From CAZMZW01 sp964571135 (GTDB lineage Bacteria > Chloroflexota > Anaerolineae > Anaerolineales > Anaerolineaceae), in NCBI GenBank assembly GCA_964571135.1, contig CAZMZW010000003.1:1-64000 (forward strand): a stretch of 64,000 bases of DNA, given 5' to 3'. This document shows, one piece after another, positions 59,033-64,000 of the stretch. Position 1 is the stretch's first letter. The number at the start of each line of letters is the position of its first letter. The position numbers and the translations under genes are program-made. Below the pieces are notes generated by a model. The model saw nothing but the letters and a program-made list of their open reading frames with translations. It was not told the origin of the DNA and ran no database searches.

Positions 59033-60484
59033 ATGATCACACTCAAGGATTTTAGAAAGATATCGGATTTTGAATGGGAACTTCCGCATTCCATTCGTAA
59101 AGACATGCGTGGAAATGTGCGCGTCTTTTCTTCTTACGAAATGCTTCAAAAAGGGTTGGATGATCGCTCTTTCGAGCAGGCTGCCAACGCGGCCACCCTG
59201 CCCGGGCTGGCTGGCAATGTGGCAGTCATGCCGGATGTGCATCAAGGCTATGGTTTTCCCATAGGAGGAGTGGCAGCCACTCTCTTGCCGGATGGGGTCA
59301 TCTCACCAGGCGCGATCGGCTACGATATCAACTGCGGAGTCCGTCTGATGGCTTCCTTTATTCAATGGGAAGACGCCCAACCCTATTTGGAGGAATTAAC
59401 CAACCGTTTATACCTTGAATGTCCGAGCGGTTTGGGGTCGAAAAGCTCACTACATTTATCCTCTCCAGATTTGGAAAAAGTCTGCCGTGAAGGATCCCAT
59501 TGGGCACTCAAAAATGGATATGCCTCCAGTGAGGATATTGACCTGACTGAAGACCAGGGGTGTCTGCAGGGTGCTGATCCGCTGAATATCAGTCCGCGGG
59601 CTGCGGATCGGGGGACATCCCAGGTGGGCTCGTTGGGTTCCGGTAATCATTTTATTGAGGTCGACCGGGTGGAGCAGATCTTTGATCAAGCTGCTGCCCA
59701 GGCGATGGGATTGAAGGAGAATTGCCTGTGTCTGATGCTGCACAGCGGGTCTCGCGGACTTGGCCATCAAATCTGTACCGACTATGTGCATGATTTTCAG
59801 CGTGTTTCCCAAAAATACGGCATTCAATTGCCCGACCGGGAATTGGTCTGTGCCCCTCTGAGCTCTCCTGAGGGAAAGGCCTATCTTTCTGCCATGCGCT
59901 GCGCGGCCAATTATGCTTTTTGTAACCGGCAAGTGCTGGCGTTTTCCGCCCGGCAGGTATTTGAATCAGTATTTGCCGGCAAGATCAAGAACCCATATTT
60001 GCACCTGGTCTATGACCTGGCTCATAATATGGGCAAGGTTGAAACACATCTTGTCAACGGTAGGCAGGAAAAGGTTTTTGTGCACCGCAAAGGGGCGACC
60101 CGTTCTTTCGGGCCTGGGTCGCAAGGCATACCGCAGCGCTATCAAAAAATTGGTCAGCCAGTTCTGGTTCCGGGTAGTATGGGCACCTCCTCCTGGGTCT
60201 TGGCAGGCACACTCACCAGTATGATAAAGAGTTTTGGTTCAGCTTGTCATGGTGCAGGCAGAGTGTTCAGCCGCAGCCAGGCAAAACGCGAGATCCGTGG
60301 TGATGAACTGCGCAACCGGTTAAGTAAAAAAGGGATTTATGTAAAAGCAGGATCACTTTCAGGATTGGCAGAGGAAGCTCCCGAAGCCTATAAGGATGTG
60401 GATCAGGTGGTGGAGTGTGTCATCGGTGCCGGGCTGGCGACTAAAGTGGCGCGCTTGAAACCGCTGACAGTGATCAAGGGTTGA
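59033..60484 (+). CDS. rtcB: RNA-splicing ligase RtcB
   Basis: 483 residues. Signatures: VMPDVHQGYGFPIGGV, GYDINCGVRLM with the metal-binding Cys101, SLGSGNHFIEV, LHSGSRGLGHQI, YDLAHNMGK, VHRKGATRSFG and the region around the guanylylated His in CHGAGRVFSRSQA. Joins RNA 2',3'-cyclic phosphate to 5'-OH ends using GTP. With archease it forms an RNA repair/tRNA-splicing pair. No rtcA or sigma-54 regulator rtcR is adjacent. Ends convergently with the PHP gene, three bases apart. Confidence 0.96.
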   Translation: MITLKDFRKISDFEWELPHSIRKDMRGNVRVFSSYEMLQKGLDDRSFEQAANAATLPGLAGNVAVMPDVHQGYGFPIGGVAATLLPDGVISPGAIGYDINCGVRLMASFIQWEDAQPYLEELTNRLYLECPSGLGSKSSLHLSSPDLEKVCREGSHWALKNGYASSEDIDLTEDQGCLQGADPLNISPRAADRGTSQVGSLGSGNHFIEVDRVEQIFDQAAAQAMGLKENCLCLMLHSGSRGLGHQICTDYVHDFQRVSQKYGIQLPDRELVCAPLSSPEGKAYLSAMRCAANYAFCNRQVLAFSARQVFESVFAGKIKNPYLHLVYDLAHNMGKVETHLVNGRQEKVFVHRKGATRSFGPGSQGIPQRYQKIGQPVLVPGSMGTSSWVLAGTLTSMIKSFGSACHGAGRVFSRSQAKREIRGDELRNRLSKKGIYVKAGSLSGLAEEAPEAYKDVDQVVECVIGAGLATKVARLKPLTVIKG

Positions 60485-60487
60485 AGT

Positions 60488-61549
60488 TCAACGAATATAG
60501 ATGGGATTGCTGAAAATCCATCCGCGCTTTAATCCTAAATAGCGGCGGTAACATTCCACTCGGTAAACACCCTTGTTTTCAACCACATGGGTGATATCCA
60601 TTTTATTATTCCAACTCGCTAGGACTTTCCCATCTTTGATTAATCGGCATTCTGCTGAATTGGGCAAATGGATCTTCAGTTCCAAATTAGGTTGATATTT
60701 AATTTCATCGCCCATGATAACGGAAGAATTATTTGTTTCTATTTCAAAAAGAAATCCACAGGTGGAAGCGGGCAGGTCATAGCCAACAAAAGTATGTCCT
60801 TGCTTTAAGGCGTTCAATAGGGAGCGACTGTCAATCTCTGCATCTCCTGTGAGAGCCGATTCCTGCAGGACATGAGTATTGATTGTGTGAAAATGAAATT
60901 CATAGGGAAAAATAGTCTTATGTACCGGACCCATGTGGTAATGGCTGGCATGGCTGTCCGATCCACCGATTGCCGCTATTTTATGGCCGGATACAAGCAG
61001 GTTATCCCAGATGGTTATTGTCTCCTGCGGTGGCTGATGGGCAATGAATTCTGGAAAGAAAGCGTAAAGAACAGCCTGCCATTTGGAATGGGCGCGTAGC
61101 TTTAATTCGCTAAAACCATTCCACAGCTCAATGCCGGTGTAACCGGTCACATCCCAATCATCCCAGGAAATATTGTCTTCCCCAAAAGCCGGCATGGCAG
61201 GGTCATAGGGATGCGCCAGGAAACTGATCCCGCCTGCCTCATTTACCTTGTGGATTAGCACCTGAGGGTCATTTGCGAAACCAGCCAGGTCTTGATCCGC
61301 GCCAAAAACAAGCAAATGGCTCTTTTGAGGCTGGCGAGCCTGATTGTGGATTTCTTCACCGATCATCACAAGCACTTTTTTCTCACCTTCGTGATAATAG
61401 CCTTGCAATCCTTCCGGGCGGATGTTGTGATCCGTGATCAGGATGGCGTCCAATCCGCGCTTCATCGCAGCCTTGGCAACCTCTGCATGCGGGAGGCTGC
61501 CATCTGAGTAATTAGTGTGAATATGAAGATTGAGGGTGATTTCTTGCAT
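60488..61549 (-). CDS. PHP-domain metal-dependent phosphoesterase
   Basis: 353 residues. Metal motifs of the PHP/CehA-McbA type: HIHTNYSDGS (His9, His11), ITDHN near 38, the His in SFLAHPYDP and GGSDSHASHYH. The C-terminal quarter (about 265-353) is a beta-rich appendage (SSVIMGDEIKYQP, VLASWNNKMDITHV). Substrate unknown; relatives hydrolyse phosphoesters or carbamates. GAGGAATC precedes the ATG. Its start region overlaps the secG promoter, so the two genes may compete. Confidence 0.82.
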   Translation of the reverse strand: MQEITLNLHIHTNYSDGSLPHAEVAKAAMKRGLDAILITDHNIRPEGLQGYYHEGEKKVLVMIGEEIHNQARQPQKSHLLVFGADQDLAGFANDPQVLIHKVNEAGGISFLAHPYDPAMPAFGEDNISWDDWDVTGYTGIELWNGFSELKLRAHSKWQAVLYAFFPEFIAHQPPQETITIWDNLLVSGHKIAAIGGSDSHASHYHMGPVHKTIFPYEFHFHTINTHVLQESALTGDAEIDSRSLLNALKQGHTFVGYDLPASTCGFLFEIETNNSSVIMGDEIKYQPNLELKIHLPNSAECRLIKDGKVLASWNNKMDITHVVENKGVYRVECYRRYLGLKRGWIFSNPIYIR

Positions 61550-61551
61550 GG

Positions 61552-61581
61552 TTGACGATTCCTCAGAAAAAAAGGTATAAT
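61552..61581 (+). promoter_or_regulatory. Promoter of secG
   Basis: TTGACG (61552-61557), 18-base spacer, TATAAT (61576-61581). Leader of about 22 bases carrying CGGAGG. The -35 touches the 5' end of the divergent PHP gene. Confidence 0.75.
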
Positions 61582-61609
61582 TGCCCTGTTAAAACTTCGG
61601 AGGTTGATC

Positions 61610-61834
61610 TTGATTACATATTTGCAGATTGCATTGATTATAACTTCGATCGCGCTCATAGCTGCCGTGGTCCTGCAGAACAAAGGTATCGGTCTGGGTG
61701 GTTTAACTGGGCAGGACACTGGTGGTGTTTTTGGTACCCGCCGCGGAATTGAAAAAACGCTGTTCTACGTTACCATTGGCCTGAGCATTCTCTTTATTGT
61801 CCTGGTGATGGTGACGATCGCCGTCAATAAATAA
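61610..61834 (+). CDS. secG: Preprotein translocase subunit SecG
   Basis: 74 residues from the TTG at 61610, six bases after GGAGG (the TTG at 61604 overlaps the ribosome site and is less likely). Two membrane spans, with the conserved VVLQNKGIGLGGLTG between them, and the usual GGVFGTRRGIEK loop. Third component of the SecYEG channel. Single-gene unit with its own promoter and terminator. Confidence 0.92.
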   Translation: MITYLQIALIITSIALIAAVVLQNKGIGLGGLTGQDTGGVFGTRRGIEKTLFYVTIGLSILFIVLVMVTIAVNK

Positions 61835-61880
61835 TCGCGTGGTGCTGAAAATATTTCTTTTCTAAAATCGAATTAAAAAT

Positions 61881-61915
61881 GGGCGTCTCCTGTAGGTTGG
61901 GAGACCGCCCTTTTT
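61881..61915 (+). terminator. Intrinsic terminator after secG
   Basis: GGGCG-TCTCC pairs with GGAGA-C-CGCCC (one bulged C) around a loop of about nine bases, followed by five T. The T tract merges into the next gene's -10 box. Confidence 0.8.
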
Positions 61916-61917
61916 AA

Positions 61918-61923
61918 TATAAA
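61918..61923 (+). promoter_or_regulatory. -10 box for the family 5 binding-protein gene, leaderless layout
   Basis: TATAAA in TATAAAATATAC, eight bases before the ATG at 61932 and directly after the secG terminator. Predicted leader of only about two bases. Confidence 0.4.
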
Positions 61924-61931
61924 ATATACAC

Positions 61932-63581
61932 ATGAAAAGTATTCGCTGGCAATTGATCATTATTCTGGTGGCAGGCTTGCTCGTTGGCGCTTTGCTGTTG
62001 AGCGGGCAATCCGGTTTTCGCTTAATATCCCCTGCACCAGCCAAAGGCGGCTCCTATACTGAAGCGCTGATCGGGGGGCTTCAACGGTTAAATCCTTTGC
62101 TTGATTATTACAATCAACCCGACCGGGATGTGAATCGTCTCATTTTTAGTGGTCTATTTCGCTTCGACTCACGTGGTTTGCCTCAAGCGGACCTGGCTGA
62201 AAAATGGGGGGTTTCGGCGGATGGGCTGGTCTATAATTTTGATATCCAACCCAAAGCGGTCTGGCACGATGGTACGCCGGTGACCAGTGCCGATGTTGTT
62301 TTTACTGTTGAAAAAATGCGCGATCCCGATTCTGTATTGCCAGAGGATTTGAAAACCTTATGGAAGAGCGTTGAGGTGATCGTACTTAGCGATAAATCAT
62401 TTCAATTCCAGCTTGCTGAACCCTTTGCCCCTTTCAAGGATTACCTTACCTTTGGCATTCTCCCCAAACATTTACTGAGTGCTTTTAGCTATAACGATAT
62501 CGTCAATGCCTCTTTCAATATTCAGCCTGTGGGCAGCGGGCCGTATCGCTTTGATAAACTGATCGTGGAAAATGGAACCATCCAGGGCGTGGTCCTGCGG
62601 GCGAATGAAAAATTTTATGGTCAGGTTCCCTTCATCTCCCAGATTGCATTCCGCTATTATGCAGACAGCCAGACCGCTTTGGCTGCCTACCAGCAAGGCA
62701 ATGTCCAGGGGATCGGTGAAGTTTACCAGGATATTCTCCCACAGGTTCTGGCCGATCCCAACCTTTCCATTTATAGCGGCCGAAAACCCGAAGTGGCGAT
62801 GGTTCTCTTTAACCTTAATAATAATCAGGTCAAATTCTTTCAGGATAAACTGCTCCGGCGGGCATTGCTCACCGGTTTAAACCGCCGCGGGATGATTGAT
62901 AAAATCTTTAACGGTCAGGGCATCATTGCCAATGTGCCTTTATTGCCAGGCACCTGGGCATATTATGACGGCCTGACACCTGTGGAGTACGATTCTCAGA
63001 AAGCCATCGACCTGCTTAAACAGAATGGATATGCCCTGGCTGAAACAGGAGGCACGGTGCGCACCAAGAATGGCACCGCATTAAGTTTTGAATTGGTCTA
63101 TCCCGAGGATAGCACCCATCAGGCTGTTGCAGAAGCTATCCAGGCCGATTGGGCAAAAATTGGTGTCGAGGTAAAACTTAAACCGGTCGCGTATGACCTC
63201 CTGGTTCTGGATCATTTGCAGCCATTAAGTTATGAAGCCGCCTTGGTGGACATTAATTATTTCAGCCTGCCGGACCCTGACCCATACCCCTTCTGGGACC
63301 TCTCCCAAAAAACAGGCGGCCAGAATTATTCCCAGTGGGAAAACCGGATTGCCAGTGAATACCTGGAACAGGCACGCGTATCCCAGGATTTTGAAGAACG
63401 CGCCAAACTTTATCGTAATTTCCAGGTGATCTTTGCAGATGAACTGCCTGCCATGCCGCTTTTTTACCCAATTTATAACTACGGTGTGGATAATAGTATT
63501 CAGGGAATCCGCATGGGTCCTTTGTTTGAACCGAGTGACCGTTTTTATAATATCAACAGCTGGTTCCTTGTTTCCAAATAG
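61932..63581 (+). CDS. Family 5 extracellular solute-binding protein (peptide/nickel type)
   Basis: 549 residues. An N-terminal hydrophobic stretch (about 8-26, IIILVAGLLVGALLLSG) without a lipobox Cys, so it is probably an anchored or signal-peptidase I-cleaved export protein rather than a lipoprotein. SBP_bac_5 landmarks are SGLFRFDSRGLPQADLAEKW, WHDGTPVTSADVVFT, GSGPYRFDKL and the C-terminal PMPLFYPIYNYG-like region (LPAMPLFYPIYNYG). Usually binds oligopeptides or metals for ABC import, but no permease or ATPase gene follows. Directly downstream is a cobalamin adenosyltransferase. Confidence 0.88.
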   Translation: MKSIRWQLIIILVAGLLVGALLLSGQSGFRLISPAPAKGGSYTEALIGGLQRLNPLLDYYNQPDRDVNRLIFSGLFRFDSRGLPQADLAEKWGVSADGLVYNFDIQPKAVWHDGTPVTSADVVFTVEKMRDPDSVLPEDLKTLWKSVEVIVLSDKSFQFQLAEPFAPFKDYLTFGILPKHLLSAFSYNDIVNASFNIQPVGSGPYRFDKLIVENGTIQGVVLRANEKFYGQVPFISQIAFRYYADSQTALAAYQQGNVQGIGEVYQDILPQVLADPNLSIYSGRKPEVAMVLFNLNNNQVKFFQDKLLRRALLTGLNRRGMIDKIFNGQGIIANVPLLPGTWAYYDGLTPVEYDSQKAIDLLKQNGYALAETGGTVRTKNGTALSFELVYPEDSTHQAVAEAIQADWAKIGVEVKLKPVAYDLLVLDHLQPLSYEAALVDINYFSLPDPDPYPFWDLSQKTGGQNYSQWENRIASEYLEQARVSQDFEERAKLYRNFQVIFADELPAMPLFYPIYNYGVDNSIQGIRMGPLFEPSDRFYNINSWFLVSK

Positions 63582-63632
63582 GCAAGAACCAGCCGTTAAT
63601 AATGAGTTTTTCACTGACATATCAGGTGTAAA

Positions 63633-64000
63633 GTGAATTTTTATTCAGGTCAGGGCGATGATGGCAGCACAAACATTTTTCGGTCTGGTAAGATTTCCAA
63701 AAGCGATTTGATCATTGAAGCTGTTGGTACGCTGGATGAGGCCAATGCCTTTTTTTCATTGGCTGGAGTTCATCTTCATGAAAATGGATTAAGAGATTTG
63801 CTTGTTCAAATACAGCATGACCTTTATCTTGTCATGGCTGAAATTGCCGGGGATGAAAAAATAAAAATTTCAATGGCACGCACCCATTGGCTGGAAGAAG
63901 AAATTATTTTGTGGGGTAAAGAAGTGGAACTTCCAGGTGAATTTATTCATACCTGGAGGGATCCCGCCAGTGCTTTATTAAATGTCACTCGTACAGTGGT
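63633..64000 (+). CDS. pduO: PduO-type cob(I)alamin adenosyltransferase, 3' end beyond the window
   Basis: The first 122 or so codons from GTG 63633 (AGGTG before it; an in-frame TGA lies 18 bases upstream). The N-terminal FYSGQGDDGSTNIFRSGKI corresponds to the ATP-binding TGxGDxGxT motif of PduO/MMAB enzymes; AVGTLDEANAFFSLAG is the VEAYGTVDELNA motif. It makes adenosylcobalamin from cob(I)alamin and ATP. With MetH in this window, the organism uses both B12 cofactor forms. The gene is cut by the window edge; no frameshift is seen in the visible part. Confidence 0.88.
   Translation, partial: MNFYSGQGDDGSTNIFRSGKISKSDLIIEAVGTLDEANAFFSLAGVHLHENGLRDLLVQIQHDLYLVMAEIAGDEKIKISMARTHWLEEEIILWGKEVELPGEFIHTWRDPASALLNVTRTV

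Overview
The window looks like a chromosomal segment of an anaerobic bacterium from Chloroflexota, probably class Anaerolineae. This is an inference from gene content and style: a B12-dependent MetH next to a homocysteine methyltransferase/MTHFR fusion, an LIC_10190-type membrane protein, SelB, an archease-RtcB pair, an L31 fused to an RNA polymerase alpha-CTD-like domain, many GTG/TTG starts, and frequent TATAAT or TGGTAAAAT boxes close to start codons. I found no rRNA, tRNA, CRISPR array or intact insertion sequence.

Layout. 1-6.5 kb (minus strand): a methionine operon under a SAM-I riboswitch with its own terminator (metH, then the methyltransferase/MTHFR fusion, then an EEP-family hydrolase). 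6.6-16.4 kb: a metallo-beta-lactamase-fold protein lacking one metal ligand, two membrane proteins, gyrB, an HtrA-type lipoprotein protease and uvrA. 16.4-18.1 kb: an AT-rich island with the 5' stump of an IS1595-like transposase and a three-gene operon of a proteasome-like Ntn hydrolase, a putative antitoxin and a PemK/MazF toxin. 18.2-20.6 kb: UDP-glucose dehydrogenase and folD.

20.6-37 kb (plus strand) is a purine-catabolism locus. It holds 8-oxoguanine deaminase, adenine deaminase, a GntR regulator, an aspartate-carbamoyltransferase-like enzyme, a YgeW-like carbamoyltransferase, carbamate kinase, a four-gene BMP-family nucleoside ABC transporter, two fold-type II PLP enzymes, a glycosyltransferase and an unknown protein. 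Two palindromes of one sequence family bracket a TTGACA-17-TACACT promoter at its head. A dihydropyrimidinase/hydantoinase lies 5 kb further on. Together these suggest uptake of purine nucleosides or bases, deamination, ring opening elsewhere in the genome, phosphorolysis of carbamoyl groups and ATP recovery by carbamate kinase.

37-39.3 kb is an AT-rich scar zone with small monocistronic genes, a frameshifted remnant and a decayed second copy of the unknown 184-aa gene. 39.3-47 kb carries a GT-C-like membrane protein, a lipoprotein, hydantoinase and three orphan complex-I-like membrane subunits. 47-55 kb is informational: a coiled-coil protein, selB, the rplU-rpmA-rpmE operon behind a perfect consensus promoter, tdk, hpt, cca and a hydrolase-YHS fusion. 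55-64 kb has a GT-C-like protein, a DUF362 ferredoxin-like protein, archease-rtcB, a PHP phosphoesterase, secG, a family 5 solute-binding protein and the start of a PduO-type cobalamin adenosyltransferase.

The most unusual items are the Ntn hydrolase-antitoxin-PemK operon, the purine locus with two carbamoyltransferases, the L31-alphaCTD fusion, the orphan proton-channel-like operon and the hydrolase-YHS readthrough fusion.
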